Source: Planctomycetota bacterium (GTDB taxonomy: Bacteria; Planctomycetota; UBA11346). Taken from it: a DNA stretch of 64,000 nt. Position 1 is the first letter of the stretch. Each line of letters begins with the position of its first letter. The stretch lies in the NCBI GenBank assembly GCA_014193115.1, contig BJHQ01000011.1, positions 89,398 to 153,397 of the forward strand. Direction: 5' to 3'. Under the pieces are notes generated by a model. It was not told the DNA's origin and did no database searches. It worked only from the letters and a program-made list of their open reading frames with translations. The translations under genes were made by a program, and so were the position numbers. Shown in pieces: positions 15,064-24,952 of this stretch.

Positions 15064-18000
15064 TTGCTGTTCGCCTGTCTCGCCCGGCTCGGCCTGCCCG
15101 TCCTGCTATTGACCCTGGTCCTGGCCGGCGCTTGCCCGCCTTTGGTCGCCTTTGAAGAAGAGTTCCCTGGCCCGCAGCCGGGCTGGCTCGACGTCCGGGC
15201 CGCGCCGTACCACGCCATCGGCGATGGCGTGGTCGACGACACCGCCGCTCTCCAGCGCGCCCTCGACGACGCCACCACCGCCGGTAAGTCGGTGTATGTC
15301 TATCTGCCGGCCGGAGCCTATCGCATCACCTCGTCCCTGCGCGCCACCGGCAAGCGCGGGCTGAAAATGATCGGCGAGCATCCCGCCACCACCGCCATCC
15401 GCTGGGACGGCGCGGCTGGAGCGAAGATGCTCGCGTTCAACGGCTGCCGTCAGGTGACCATGGCCCGCTTCACCGTCGACGGCCGCAGCCGAGGGGTGGC
15501 CGGGATCGCCGACGACTGGGACGGAGTGGCCGGGCTCTATGCCGGCAACTGGCTGTTCTGCGATCTTGTGGTCCAGGACGTGACTGAAGGCATCACCGCC
15601 GGCGCCTCCGACGGCGCCGCGGCGGAAAGCATGGTGCTGCGCTGTGTTTTCCTGCGCAACAGCGTGCACGGCCTCAAGATCTGCAATTTCAACGCCCTCA
15701 ACTGGTGGCTCTGGTACTGCCGCTTCGAGGACTGCGCCACCGCGGTGCTCGAAAGCCGAGGCGGCCTGCACGTCAACCGCTGTGTGTTCAAACGCTCGAC
15801 CGCCACCGACATCCTGCTCAACGAGTCCTGCAACGCCGGCATCCGCGACAACTGGTCCCTCGGCTCGCGCCGGTTCTGCGAGACCGGCGCCTTCCAGACC
15901 ACGGTCTTCGCCCGCAACGTCATCCTCGACACCACCCAAGAGCAGGCCATCGTCGCCAATGGCCAAGATGTTTTCCTCGACAACGTCGTGCGCTCCGCCG
16001 CCGGCAAGACCGGACCGCCGATCAATATCTACGGCCGCTATCAGCCCTTCGGCAATGACCTGACCGCCATCGGCAACACCGCCACGGTCGATCCGGCCTT
16101 TGTCGGCGCCTATCGTTCGCGCCTCATCGACCAGACCACCGTGGCCCGGACTGCGCTGAATCCGCCTGAACCGGTCCTGCCCGGCCCGGCGCCTCGGGTC
16201 AGCCGCGCCATCTTCCGGCCCGCGATCCCGGTCACCGGCGCCACCATCCAGGCCGCCATCACCGCTGCCGCGGCCTCGGCGGACGCCAATCCCATCGTGT
16301 GGATCCCGGCCGGGAGCTGGCCGGTGACCCAGACCATCGTCGTCCCGGCCAATCGCCGGCTGCAGATCACCGGCGAGGGCACCTGGGGCATCACCACCCT
16401 GTCGCCGCCCTCGCCCATCGCCATGCCGGTGCTGCGCTTCGCCGGACCCAGCCGCGCCTCGTTGGCCAACCTCTGCGTTTACGCCCACCAGAATGATCTG
16501 GATGCCGAGGTCATCACGGTCGAGGACGCCGACCAGAACGGCGGCCGGGTCTTCATCCAGGATCTCACCGGCAGCGACTTCCACGACACCGGGCTGTATC
16601 CCAACCTGCTGGTCAGCCGGCTCGACCGCACCACGGTGGAATGCTGGGGCTGCAACGTGGCCAACGTGCGGGTGGCGGGCGGACCGCTGGCCGCCGCCGG
16701 CACCCCAGGCACTGCCGTCACCCACCTGATCGGAAGCAACGCCGGCAATTTCATGGTCATGGACAATGGCGACCTGCATGTCGCCGACCTGTATTCCGAG
16801 ATCGCCCATCAACCCAGCCTGGCCCTGCATGGCGCTGCTCGTTTCACGGTTGAGGCGGCGCAGTTCAAGCGCACGCGCCGACCGACCGGGCCTGCGATCA
16901 TCCTCGATGCGGTGCAAGGACCGGTATCGATGATGGCGGCAGTGTTCGTGGACAATCCGGTCGAGGTGCGCGGTGGCAGCGCGGACATCCTGTTCAACGT
17001 CCTGGCCTCCTCCTGGACCTCCTACCCGGGGCCGTGGTTCGTGGATGAATCATCCGCCGGCCAGGCCACGGCCTTCCATGCCCGGGCCGAACTCAGCGGT
17101 GGCACCCAGGCCGCCATTCCCGATGCCGGTCCCACCGACGATGCGACCCTGCGCCGGCTGTACGGCGCGGTGCGCAGCCAGCGCTCCAGCCAGCTGCCTC
17201 TGCTCGCGGTGCCCGCCGGGGCCACCGACCTGCGCCTGTACCGCATCTGGCTGGGCTGGGGCCGGGCTGGACTGCGCATCGATGGCCCCAGCCCTGACCG
17301 GATCCCGCCGGCAGCCCCCGCGGCGCCCACAGTGGACAGCGCCACCACCGCCACCCCGCTGCTGACCGGCAGCACCGAGCCGCTGGCCACCGTGGCGATC
17401 TGCGCAGGTTCCGAGCCGATCGCCTGGGCCTGGGCGGACGCGGCCGGGACCTGGTCGACGCGGCTGCAGACCCCGCTGGCCGCAGGCGTCCACGACCTGC
17501 GCGTGACCGCCATCGACCGGGCCGGCAACACCGGATCGTTCTCGCCGACCCGGCGCATCACCGCCGCTAGCGGCACCCCGGTGATCTCCGCCCAGCCCGG
17601 GGATGTCTCGACCGTCGCCGGCCTGCGGGCGGGTTTCGCCGTGGCCGCCACCGGCAGCCCGACGCCGACGTTCGCATGGCAGCGCTCGCATGACGGCGGT
17701 CGGACCTGGTCGGCCATCGCCGGTGCGACCACCGCTGCCTACACCACCCCGGTGCTGACCGTCTCCGACAACGGCGCGCGCTTCCGCTGCCTGGTCGCCA
17801 ACAGCGCCGGCCTGGCCACTTCGCGCCAGGCGCGCCTGGTCGTGGTGGCCAGCGGCGGCAGCGTCCGTCTGTTCGACGGCCTGACCCCGACCCAGGCGGA
17901 TGTCACCGACAACCAGCCCTATGAACTCGGTTTGCGCTGGCGCAGCAGCCAGGCCGGCGTCATCACCGCCATCCGTCATTGGCGCTCACCCAGCGAGACC

Positions 18001-18489
18001 GGCAGCCACATCGGCCGGCTGTGGTCGGCGAGCGGAACCCAGCTCGCCAGCGTCACCTTCACCGCCGAGACCGCCTCGGGCTGGCAGGAGGCCGCCCTCG
18101 CCACGCCGGTGGCCATCGCCGCCGACACCACCTACGTCGTGAGCGTGAACATCAACAGCCGCTATCCCTGCACGGTCGGAGGTCTTGCAGAAAGTGTCCT
18201 CCGCCCGCCCCTGTCCACCATCGTTGGCGGTAATGGCGTGTTCGGCTCCGTCGGCACCTTCCCCACCCAATCGTGGAACAACAGCAATTATTTCCGCGAC
18301 GTGGTCTTCCGCAGCAATTCGCCGACCCGCATCATCCGCATGTCCACCGGCGGCGCGATCACGGACTGGACCATCACCCCGACTGCCGGCAGGACGATCC
18401 CTGGCAGCGGCGCGGTCGAATTTGCCGACCTGACACCAACCCATGCCTATCGATTGTCGCCTCAACCAGCGCTGAATACCAGGAATTGA
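15064..18489 (+). CDS. Large secreted pectate-lyase-superfamily protein with Ig-like and DUF4082 domains
   Basis: A 1141-residue secreted protein starting at TTG, with GGAGG just upstream. A signal peptide (1-30) is followed by a right-handed beta-helix of the pectate lyase 3 type (AIGDGVVDDTAALQRAL from about residue 52). A second beta-helix half begins near 395. Then come a bacterial Ig-like domain (about 745-837), an Ig-like domain (837-929) and a DUF4082 beta-sandwich (about 930-1085) that probably binds carbohydrate. It is the effector of the ECF sigma/FecR operon. Catalysis on pectin is not shown; this family includes lyases, hydrolases and structural helices. Confidence 0.88.
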   Translation: MLFACLARLGLPVLLLTLVLAGACPPLVAFEEEFPGPQPGWLDVRAAPYHAIGDGVVDDTAALQRALDDATTAGKSVYVYLPAGAYRITSSLRATGKRGLKMIGEHPATTAIRWDGAAGAKMLAFNGCRQVTMARFTVDGRSRGVAGIADDWDGVAGLYAGNWLFCDLVVQDVTEGITAGASDGAAAESMVLRCVFLRNSVHGLKICNFNALNWWLWYCRFEDCATAVLESRGGLHVNRCVFKRSTATDILLNESCNAGIRDNWSLGSRRFCETGAFQTTVFARNVILDTTQEQAIVANGQDVFLDNVVRSAAGKTGPPINIYGRYQPFGNDLTAIGNTATVDPAFVGAYRSRLIDQTTVARTALNPPEPVLPGPAPRVSRAIFRPAIPVTGATIQAAITAAAASADANPIVWIPAGSWPVTQTIVVPANRRLQITGEGTWGITTLSPPSPIAMPVLRFAGPSRASLANLCVYAHQNDLDAEVITVEDADQNGGRVFIQDLTGSDFHDTGLYPNLLVSRLDRTTVECWGCNVANVRVAGGPLAAAGTPGTAVTHLIGSNAGNFMVMDNGDLHVADLYSEIAHQPSLALHGAARFTVEAAQFKRTRRPTGPAIILDAVQGPVSMMAAVFVDNPVEVRGGSADILFNVLASSWTSYPGPWFVDESSAGQATAFHARAELSGGTQAAIPDAGPTDDATLRRLYGAVRSQRSSQLPLLAVPAGATDLRLYRIWLGWGRAGLRIDGPSPDRIPPAAPAAPTVDSATTATPLLTGSTEPLATVAICAGSEPIAWAWADAAGTWSTRLQTPLAAGVHDLRVTAIDRAGNTGSFSPTRRITAASGTPVISAQPGDVSTVAGLRAGFAVAATGSPTPTFAWQRSHDGGRTWSAIAGATTAAYTTPVLTVSDNGARFRCLVANSAGLATSRQARLVVVASGGSVRLFDGLTPTQADVTDNQPYELGLRWRSSQAGVITAIRHWRSPSETGSHIGRLWSASGTQLASVTFTAETASGWQEAALATPVAIAADTTYVVSVNINSRYPCTVGGLAESVLRPPLSTIVGGNGVFGSVGTFPTQSWNNSNYFRDVVFRSNSPTRIIRMSTGGAITDWTITPTAGRTIPGSGAVEFADLTPTHAYRLSPQPALNTRN

Positions 18490-18606
18490 CCTGAAGCATT
18501 TGCTTTTCGGCCAGATCGGTGTCCGGTTTCAGCGGTGAATCAGGCGAAAAAAAGCGGCTCGTCAAGCGGCATACCTCCTGGAGTCCGCCTGCACATTCTG
18601 CCGGTT

Positions 18607-19371
18607 TCACTCCGTCAGCTGCCCCCGGTCGTGGTCGAGGGCGGCCCAGGCCTCGGCCATATCGGCGGGTTCCTCGACCAGCTGCTTGCGGTCGGCATCG
18701 GTCAGGTCGCGTACCGCGCCGGCGGGCAGATCGGCGGGCAGATTCAGGCTTCCGATCCGGTCGCGGTGCAGTTCAACGACCTCGCCGCCGAGTTCCTGGA
18801 TCATCCTTCGCACCTGGTGGTGGCGACCTTCGCGCAGGTGCAGCGTGGCCAAACCGGCGCTGGGCAATTCCAACACCGCGGGCAAGGCAGGGCGATCGTC
18901 GTCCACCAGCGCCAGACCTTTGGCGACCCGCTCGATCGCCCGGGCCGATAGAGTTCCGATATAGCGGATCCGATAGCGTTTGACGATGTGCCGGCGCGGA
19001 TTGGTCAGGCGGTGGATCAAGGCGCCATCGGTGGTGCAGATCAGCAGTCCGGTGGTGGCCCGGTCCAGCCGTCCGGCCGGTTCGATGCCCAGATGGCGCA
19101 GATTTTCGGGATAGAGCTCTTCAAGCAGCGGTGCTTCTGCCGGATCGTGGCTGCACGCCAGGCCGAGCGGTTTGTGGACCAGGAGCGTGGCCGAGTCAGG
19201 TCCGTCTTCCACCACCTGCCCGTTCACCTGGACCGGCCCATCGACATGCCTCCCCGGGTCGCGGCATACCCGGCCGCCGAGCCGAACCCGGCCGGAACGG
19301 ATGAGGTTCCGGGATTCGCTTCTGGTGCCGTAGCCGCGGTGGGCGAGATAGGCATCGAGACGTTCGCTCAT
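18607..19371 (-). CDS. RsuA/RluB-family pseudouridine synthase
   Basis: A 254-residue rRNA pseudouridine synthase with an N-terminal S4 RNA-binding domain (about 1-60) and a catalytic domain containing GRLDRATTGLLICTTDG, whose Asp is the nucleophile. The family modifies single uridines in 16S or 23S rRNA; the exact site cannot be told from sequence. The start at 19371 follows GGGAG and the S4 domain begins there; the frame remains open upstream but overlaps the RsmC-like gene. It lies 25 bp downstream of that gene on the same strand. Confidence 0.9.
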   Translation of the reverse strand: MSERLDAYLAHRGYGTRSESRNLIRSGRVRLGGRVCRDPGRHVDGPVQVNGQVVEDGPDSATLLVHKPLGLACSHDPAEAPLLEELYPENLRHLGIEPAGRLDRATTGLLICTTDGALIHRLTNPRRHIVKRYRIRYIGTLSARAIERVAKGLALVDDDRPALPAVLELPSAGLATLHLREGRHHQVRRMIQELGGEVVELHRDRIGSLNLPADLPAGAVRDLTDADRKQLVEEPADMAEAWAALDHDRGQLTE

Positions 19372-19396
19372 GCTGGCGCTCCCTGCCTGCGGCAAC

Positions 19397-20368
19397 TCAT
19401 CCGACAAGTACCTCGAGCACTTTGAACCGGCGATCCTCGCGGACCTGGCGCAGGAGGCCGAGCTTGGACAATTCGGCCTCATAAGGCAGTTGGCGGTTGG
19501 CCACCAGGCGGAGGCGGCCGCCCGGGCGCAGGGCGGACACGGCGACCTCGGACATCCTCCGCGCGATGGCCAGGTCATTGGCCGGACCGGCGTGACAGGG
19601 GGGATTGCAAACGACCAGGTCGACGTCGGCCACCGGCAGCGGTTCCGCGACATCCCACCAATGCACTGAGGCGCGACCCGGGGCTGCGGTCCGGGTGCGT
19701 TCGCTGGCGACGGCCACCGCGGTCGCATCTGCCTCAACCAAGGTCGCCTTCGCAGCCGGCCACCGGACCAGCGCAGCCGAGGCGAGATGCCCGGCGCCGG
19801 CGCCGATATCCAGGATGTGCCGGCACTCCGGCAGGTCCTCCAGGCTGGCGATCAGCATGGCGCTGCCTTCGTCGAGGGTGCCGCCGGCGAACAAGCTGGT
19901 GGCCGGATCGACCTGCCAGGCGGCAGGCGCCGCACGGTCATCCCGGCGGAAGGCCGCCGACCGCGAGCGGTCGCGGATGGCGGTGGCCAAGGGCGGTGCA
20001 TCCAGCTCGGCGGCGATGCGTTTGATCCAGCTCGCCGGCCCCAGGTCGTTGGGACCGCTGATCACCAGGCGGCCGCCTGGCACCACCGCATTCCACGCTC
20101 CGGCGAGATCAAGCTGGACAGCTGACGTTCCTTTGCGCAGACGCACCACCGCCTGGACCGAACCGGCCACCTGGGCCCACTGAGGGACCGCCGTGCAACC
20201 GGCGGCGAGGGCCTCCAGATGATCGTTGCGCCACGGGGTCACCGCCACGCCGCCGAGCCGGGACACCGCCGCATGCCCGTGATTTTCAGCCGTCGGCAGC
20301 GCATCGAGGATGCCCTCGACGAAGACCGGATCGCGCTTCGCCGCCGTGCGGCGGGCCGGACCGCTCAT
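19397..20368 (-). CDS. rsmC: RsmC/RlmG-type rRNA guanine N2-methyltransferase
   Basis: A 323-residue protein with the duplicated methyltransferase layout of RsmC/RlmG: a degenerate N-terminal Rossmann half and an active C-terminal half. SAM binding is seen in HILDIGAGAGHLASAAL and the catalytic loop is NPPCHAG, equivalent to NPPFH. RsmC methylates G1207 of 16S rRNA and RlmG G1835 of 23S; sequence alone does not separate them. It is transcribed with the downstream pseudouridine synthase, giving a two-gene rRNA-modification unit. Confidence 0.85.
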   Translation of the reverse strand: MSGPARRTAAKRDPVFVEGILDALPTAENHGHAAVSRLGGVAVTPWRNDHLEALAAGCTAVPQWAQVAGSVQAVVRLRKGTSAVQLDLAGAWNAVVPGGRLVISGPNDLGPASWIKRIAAELDAPPLATAIRDRSRSAAFRRDDRAAPAAWQVDPATSLFAGGTLDEGSAMLIASLEDLPECRHILDIGAGAGHLASAALVRWPAAKATLVEADATAVAVASERTRTAAPGRASVHWWDVAEPLPVADVDLVVCNPPCHAGPANDLAIARRMSEVAVSALRPGGRLRLVANRQLPYEAELSKLGLLRQVREDRRFKVLEVLVG

Positions 20369-20392
20369 GGACAGATGGTTTCCGGATCAGCC

Positions 20393-20431
20393 GATGAACC
20401 GCCAAGACGCCAAGGCGCCAAGGAAAAACAG
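20393..20431. repeat. CCAAGACGCCAAGG-type intergenic repeat
   Basis: The gap between the RsmC-like gene and xseB contains AACCGCCAAGACGCCAAGG followed by a further CGCCAAGG. Related copies occur at 29088-29108, at 29172-29190 (inverted) and at 42482-42503 (inverted). It seems to be a dispersed short element. The remainder of the 172-bp gap shows no gene. Confidence 0.65.
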
Positions 20432-20540
20432 ATGCGATTCGCTGCTGGCTGGGAGGCAAACCGGGGGGCGATGGATGTTGCTCCGAATATTCCCATGACG
20501 TTTTGGTGCCTGGGCGGATTCGCAACCGGGCTATCCAGGA

Positions 20541-20738
20541 TCATCTCCCGCCCTCGCCGCGTAATTCCTCTAATTTAGCGGCATATTGGTCGAGCTGAGT
20601 CGTCGCTTGGCGGATCGCAGCGATGCCGGCCTCGTAGCGTTTCAGCGCCTCATCGAGGGGCAGCTCGCCGGATTCCAGGGCGGCGATGGTGGCTTCGATC
20701 CGCTGGAAGTGCTCTTCGATCGGCGTGGGCTTGGCCAT
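20541..20738 (-). CDS. xseB: Exodeoxyribonuclease VII small subunit
   Basis: A 65-residue protein matching XseB: IEEHFQRIEATIAALESGEL then LDEALKRYEAGI and a C-terminal helix (QLDQYAAKLEEL). Several such chains wrap the large subunit XseA to degrade single-stranded DNA. xseA is not in this window. The start at 20738 sets the usual family length; longer frames upstream do not resemble the family. It is divergent from the STAS gene. Confidence 0.92.
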   Translation of the reverse strand: MAKPTPIEEHFQRIEATIAALESGELPLDEALKRYEAGIAAIRQATTQLDQYAAKLEELRGEGGR

Positions 20739-20858
20739 GGTCGGGCAGCTTATGGTGGAGGACGAGGACGCCAGGCCGGTTGCGGGCAGTCCAGCGGACG
20801 AGTCCTGCGCAACCCCTTGCCCAGCACTTCGTTCTGGGAGATACTCGTTTACGAATCC

Positions 20859-21212
20859 ATGAAGCACGGACTCACCATCTCGCAGTCCGCCGTCGGCACC
20901 GTCCATGTGCTGAAGCTCGGCGGTTTCCTCGACGGCCACACCTTTGGCGAGCTTGAGAAAGTCCTCGATCAGCTGATCAAGGCGGGCAAGTCGCGCATCG
21001 TGCTCGAACTTTCCGGGCTGGGCTACATCGCCAGCGCCGGGGTCGGTTGCTTCATCGGCAGCGCCCAGCTCGCCCGTCAGGCCGGGGGCAGCGTGCAGCT
21101 GGTCAATCCGTCCTCGAACGTCCGGGAAATCTTCAGCATTCTCGGCCTGGAAGCCGTCCTCGAGATCCATGACAGCATCGATGCCGGGGTTCGCGCCGCC
21201 AAGGGCGGCTGA
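20859..21212 (+). CDS. STAS-domain protein, anti-sigma-factor-antagonist type
   Basis: A 117-residue single STAS domain. The pattern ELSGLGYIASAGVGCFIGSA places a serine at the position that kinases such as SpoIIAB/RsbW phosphorylate. These proteins release anti-sigma factors or act in partner-switching relays. No kinase or phosphatase of that pathway lies beside it. The ATG at 20859 fits the domain boundary; in-frame sequence upstream to 20586 lies opposite xseB and is not coding. Confidence 0.9.
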   Translation: MKHGLTISQSAVGTVHVLKLGGFLDGHTFGELEKVLDQLIKAGKSRIVLELSGLGYIASAGVGCFIGSAQLARQAGGSVQLVNPSSNVREIFSILGLEAVLEIHDSIDAGVRAAKGG

Positions 21213-21238
21213 GCCGATCAACCGGCGCAAGGAACCGC

Positions 21239-21469
21239 ATGGCTGGAATCTCCAAAGACATCGAGCGGGTCGCACGGATGATGGAAGCGCAGAAGCTCGA
21301 CCCGATCTACATCCGGCATTATCTGCAAGAGACCTATGCCCTGGATGAGAAATCCATCGACGGCCTGTTCGAGAAGCTCGGCATTGGCAAGCCCAAGGGG
21401 CTGAAGGAAGGCGCCCCGGTGAAAAAGGTCGCGCCAGAGAACAAGTTGGGAAAATCGAAATTTTACTGA
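21239..21469 (+). CDS. Small conserved-looking protein of unknown function
   Basis: A 76-residue soluble, helical protein with a Lys-rich C-terminal tail. AAGGA lies six bases before the ATG. It follows the STAS gene by 26 bp and is probably cotranscribed with it. Its last bases overlap the end of the convergent DHH gene. I recognise no family. Confidence 0.7.
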   Translation: MAGISKDIERVARMMEAQKLDPIYIRHYLQETYALDEKSIDGLFEKLGIGKPKGLKEGAPVKKVAPENKLGKSKFY

Positions 21470-22344
21470 GGGATCGCCGGCCGTTGCCGCTCATCGCTGG
21501 GCGGCGGGGTTGGGTTGACCGGCGGACCTGGGACCTGGGGGTTTTTCGCTAGAAAACACGCCGCCGCGGGATGGCCGCCGCCGCCCCGGGGCATGGCGAT
21601 CGACAGGCAGTCGATGCGCTCGCTGCGTAGACTATGGATCCAGGCGCCATTCTTCTTGCGATAGAACATGACCGCCAGGTCATAGCCCAGGCCGCCGCTG
21701 TCGGTCGTGGCCAGGATGTGGTCGGCGATCTCGTTCAGATCGCCCCGGGCCGGCACCGCAAAAGCCCGCACCCCGGCCAGGCCGAAGGCATCCATCATCG
21801 GCTTGCCCACCTGGACCGCCGCGTGGACCCGTTGCTGCTGTTTCAACAGGAGTGGGCGGCCGATCGCAGCCATCGCCATTGGATCGGCGGTCAGCAGGCC
21901 GGGCAGATCCTTTCCGCCCTGGAAGGTCGCCCAAACCCCGGCCGCCACCGCCCGGGATTCGGGCAGCGCCCAGGTCCACAAATCCTTGTCTTTGATGTAG
22001 GCGATGATCGGCGGCACCGGTTCGCCGGGAAACAGCTCGCGCCAGGTCAGCGAGGCGCCGCACTCGGCGATGTCGAGCACCCCGAGACCGAGCTGGCGAT
22101 GGACATCCAGTTGGCTGCGATGGTGGTCGAGCCAGGTGAACGATTTGGCCTGGGCGCGCAGGGTCCGCATCGCCGGCAAGGGCAGACCGAAGTCCACCAT
22201 GATCAGATCGCGGCCTTCGACCACCGGCGCCGTATCGCCATGCTGCATGGCCAGCAAGTCGCACTCCGGGAAGCGCCGCCGCACCACCGCTGCCGCCCCG
22301 AGCCCGTCGAGGCAGTGGGCGTGGAAGATGCACAGCGGCCGCAT
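21463..22344 (-). CDS. DHH-family phosphoesterase
   Basis: A 293-residue protein with a DHH domain ([23 protein letters not shown]) and a C-terminal DHHA1-type end bearing the [11 protein letters not shown] motif. The family contains nanoRNases, c-di-AMP phosphodiesterases and related Mn-dependent hydrolases. The first motif has HCLDG where many members have DADG. The start at 22344 fits the family; open frame upstream is repeat-containing intergenic DNA. It converges on the small gene at 21239 and is divergent from fusA. Confidence 0.85.
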   Translation of the reverse strand: MRPLCIFHAHCLDGLGAAAVVRRRFPECDLLAMQHGDTAPVVEGRDLIMVDFGLPLPAMRTLRAQAKSFTWLDHHRSQLDVHRQLGLGVLDIAECGASLTWRELFPGEPVPPIIAYIKDKDLWTWALPESRAVAAGVWATFQGGKDLPGLLTADPMAMAAIGRPLLLKQQQRVHAAVQVGKPMMDAFGLAGVRAFAVPARGDLNEIADHILATTDSGGLGYDLAVMFYRKKNGAWIHSLRSERIDCLSIAMPRGGGGHPAAACFLAKNPQVPGPPVNPTPPPSDERQRPAIPQ

Positions 22345-22397
22345 CGCCAAGACCGTGGGCAGCGTCTGGGTCGCGGCAAGCTGCCGGCAGGTGCCGA

Positions 22398-22445
22398 GCG
22401 GCTTGTGCCAGGCGACTTGTTCCAAGCGACTTGTTCCAAGCGACT
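22398..22445. repeat. 14-bp direct repeats in the divergent DHH/fusA gap
   Basis: Two perfect tandem copies of GCGACTTGTTCCAA (22412-22425 and 22426-22439) are preceded by a diverged copy (22398-22411, 11 of 14 identical) and followed by a partial one. They sit in the 307-bp gap between the divergent DHH and fusA genes, 54 to 101 bp from the DHH start. They could be an operator array. I see no gene in the rest of the gap. Confidence 0.7.
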
Positions 22446-22651
22446 GGCGGGCTCCTTCCGAGCAGGGACCGCGATCCGTCGTCCTCCTCCGCACTGGCCT
22501 CGAACGGAAGCAGCCGGCTGCGCCGGGTGCTGAGCAACCATGGCGCCGGCGGGGATCGCCACGTCGACCCTTGCCACCACGCTTCGTGACGCAAGCTCCC
22601 CCGGCCTCGCGGCCAGCCCGCCCACCCCAGACCTCCCCGACGGACCAAGAC

Positions 22652-24766
22652 ATGGCCCTGAACCTCGCCAAGACCCGCAACTTCGGCATCGTCGCCCATA
22701 TCGACTCGGGCAAGACCACCGTGTCCGAACGGATTCTCTATTACACTGGAAAAAAGCACAAGATCGGCGAAGTCCATGACGGCGCAGCGTCGACCGACTG
22801 GATGAAGGAGGAGCAGGAACGCGGCATCACCATCACCGCGGCTGCGGTGTTCGCGCGCTGGCGCGACTTCGACATCAACCTGATCGACACCCCCGGACAC
22901 GTCGACTTCACCGCCGAGGTCGAGCGCTCCTGCCGCGTCCTTGACGGTGCGGTGGTGGTCTTCTGCGCCGTCGCCGGCGTCCAAGCCCAGTCCGAGACCG
23001 TGTGGCGACAAGCCAACAAATATCGCGTGCCGCGCCTGGTGTTCGTCAACAAGATGGACCGGATGGGCGCCAACTTCGACCGCGTGGTCGGCCAGGTGAA
23101 GGAACGTCTCGGCGGCAATCCTGTGCCGATCCAGATGCCGGTCGGCGCTGGTGACGATTTCACCGGTCTGGTCGACCTGATCTCGATGAAGTACTTCACC
23201 TACGAAGGCGACAAAGGCGAAGACCAGATCGAGCACGACATCCCCGAGAACCTCAAGGCCGAGGCCGATAAGCGCCGGGCCTCGATGATCGACACCCTGG
23301 CCAGCGTCTGCGGCGATGAGTCGATCGAGACCGCCTACCTCGAGAACGGAACGCTGACCAACGAGCAGATCTACACCGGCCTGAAAGCCGGTGCCCTCAA
23401 GTTCACTTTGCAACCGATGCTGTGCGGCGCCGCGCTGCGCAACAAAGGCGTGCAGAAACTGCTCGACGCGGTGGTCGACATCCTGCCCGATCCCAAGAGC
23501 AGCCACAACATGCGGCAGTATGACGTGGACGATCTCACCCGCGAAAAGCCGATCCCGACCGAATGTGACCCCAAAGCTCCGCTGCGCGCCATGGTCTTCA
23601 AGATCATGAGCATGCCCCAGCTCGGCGACGTGTCGTTCGTCCGCGTCTATCAGGGAACCATCAAAGAAGGCGACCAGCTGCTGTGTCTGTCGACCCGCAA
23701 GCCCGAGCGCGCCAGCCGCATGGTCAAGCTGGTCGGCGCCGTGCCTCACAAGGTCGAAGACGCCCAGGCCGGCGACATCTGCGCCCTGGTCGGACTGAAG
23801 AACACCATCACCGGTGAAACCCTGGTGTCGCCCACCGATACCAAGCCGATGATGCTCGAAGGCATCAGCTTCGCCAAGCCGGTGATCAGCATGGCGATCG
23901 AGCCCAAGTCGAACGCCGACAAGGAAAAGCTGGCCTACGCCCTCCAGCGCCTGGAACGCGAAGATCCGACCTTCAAGAAATACACCGACACCGAGACCGG
24001 CCAGCTGATCATCCAGGGTATGGGCGAGCTGCACCTTGAGGTGCTGCAACACCGCATCCGCGATGAATACAAGGTCGATGCCAACGTCGGCAAGCCGCGG
24101 GTCAGCTACCGCGAAACCATCACCAAAGAGGTCGAGGTCCGCGGTAAGCACGTCAAGCAATCGGGTGGTCGCGGTCAGTACGGTGATTGCATCCTGAAGA
24201 TCCGTCCATTGACGGCCGAGGAGCGATCGACCGGCGTCGAATTCATCTGGGTCGATGCGACCCGCGGCGGCACGGTGCCCAAGGAATACCGCCCGGCCAT
24301 CGAGGAAGGCGTCATCGCCGAACTCGCCCGCGGCTATGCGGTCGGCTACCCGTGCATCAACGTCCACGTCAGCCTGATCGACGGCAGCTACCACGATGTC
24401 GACTCGTCCGAGGCGGCGTTCATCGCGGCCGGCAGCCTGGCCATCCGCAACGCCTACTCCCAGCTCGGCGTGATCGTGATGGAGCCGTGGATGCGGGTCG
24501 AAGTCGAAACCCCCGACCAATTCACCGGCGGCGTGATGGGCAGCTTGCAATCCAAGCGCGCGATCATCACCGAGACCCTCGACCGCGGCCCGAACAAGAT
24601 CATCCGCTGTGAAGTGCCGCTGGGCGAAATGTTCGGTTACACCACCGATCTGCGCAGCCTGTCCCAAGGCCGCGCCGGCTACTCGATGGAACCCAGCGAA
24701 TTCAAACAAGTCCCGAACTCAATGCTGGAAAAGATCAAGAAGGCGGAGGGGGCGAAAGCGGGCTGA
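22652..24766 (+). CDS. fusA: Elongation factor G
   Basis: A 704-residue EF-G, full length. The G domain shows AHIDSGKTT, the switch segment [15 protein letters not shown] and NKMD. Domains II to V follow with the usual MGELHLEV motif. EF-G drives ribosomal translocation with GTP. It stands alone, without the rpsL-rpsG-tuf genes that normally surround it, so it may be one of two or more paralogues, as is common in Planctomycetes and spirochaetes. Start at 22652 fits the family; the frame upstream is not related. Confidence 0.95.
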   Translation: MALNLAKTRNFGIVAHIDSGKTTVSERILYYTGKKHKIGEVHDGAASTDWMKEEQERGITITAAAVFARWRDFDINLIDTPGHVDFTAEVERSCRVLDGAVVVFCAVAGVQAQSETVWRQANKYRVPRLVFVNKMDRMGANFDRVVGQVKERLGGNPVPIQMPVGAGDDFTGLVDLISMKYFTYEGDKGEDQIEHDIPENLKAEADKRRASMIDTLASVCGDESIETAYLENGTLTNEQIYTGLKAGALKFTLQPMLCGAALRNKGVQKLLDAVVDILPDPKSSHNMRQYDVDDLTREKPIPTECDPKAPLRAMVFKIMSMPQLGDVSFVRVYQGTIKEGDQLLCLSTRKPERASRMVKLVGAVPHKVEDAQAGDICALVGLKNTITGETLVSPTDTKPMMLEGISFAKPVISMAIEPKSNADKEKLAYALQRLEREDPTFKKYTDTETGQLIIQGMGELHLEVLQHRIRDEYKVDANVGKPRVSYRETITKEVEVRGKHVKQSGGRGQYGDCILKIRPLTAEERSTGVEFIWVDATRGGTVPKEYRPAIEEGVIAELARGYAVGYPCINVHVSLIDGSYHDVDSSEAAFIAAGSLAIRNAYSQLGVIVMEPWMRVEVETPDQFTGGVMGSLQSKRAIITETLDRGPNKIIRCEVPLGEMFGYTTDLRSLSQGRAGYSMEPSEFKQVPNSMLEKIKKAEGAKAG

Positions 24767-24769
24767 GCT

Positions 24770-24952
24770 GCGCTCAGCAGGACCTGCCCCAAGGCAGGTC
24801 CGTCCGCTTTCGCCCGGCGCCCATGGATGGGCGCCGTGGAAATGCAGCGAAGCCGCCAGGACGGCGGCCGTCGTTTTGCCCGACAGCGTTAGGACCGAGG
24901 CGCCGCTTTCGCCCAGCGCCCATGGATGGGCGTGGAAATGCCGCGAAGTTTT
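24770..24952. repeat. Hairpin-rich segment after fusA
   Basis: It opens with GGACCTGCC ccaa GGCAGGTCC (24780-24801), a 9-bp stem that may stop fusA transcription although no T-run follows. A near copy lies at 25985-26016, so this sequence brackets the repeat island. Two copies of a palindrome built on GCGCCCAT gg ATGGGCG follow, at about 24805-24845 and 24904-24944, within longer matching flanks. No gene is seen. Confidence 0.7.

Noticed and set aside
15106..16917. 603-codon frame antisense to the pectate-lyase-like gene
   Set aside because: Low-complexity Gly/Asp/Val translation typical of reverse-strand GC-rich coding DNA.
21680..24709. 1009-codon open frame antisense to fusA
   Set aside because: It is opposite a full canonical EF-G and is an effect of GC-rich codon use; no family resemblance.
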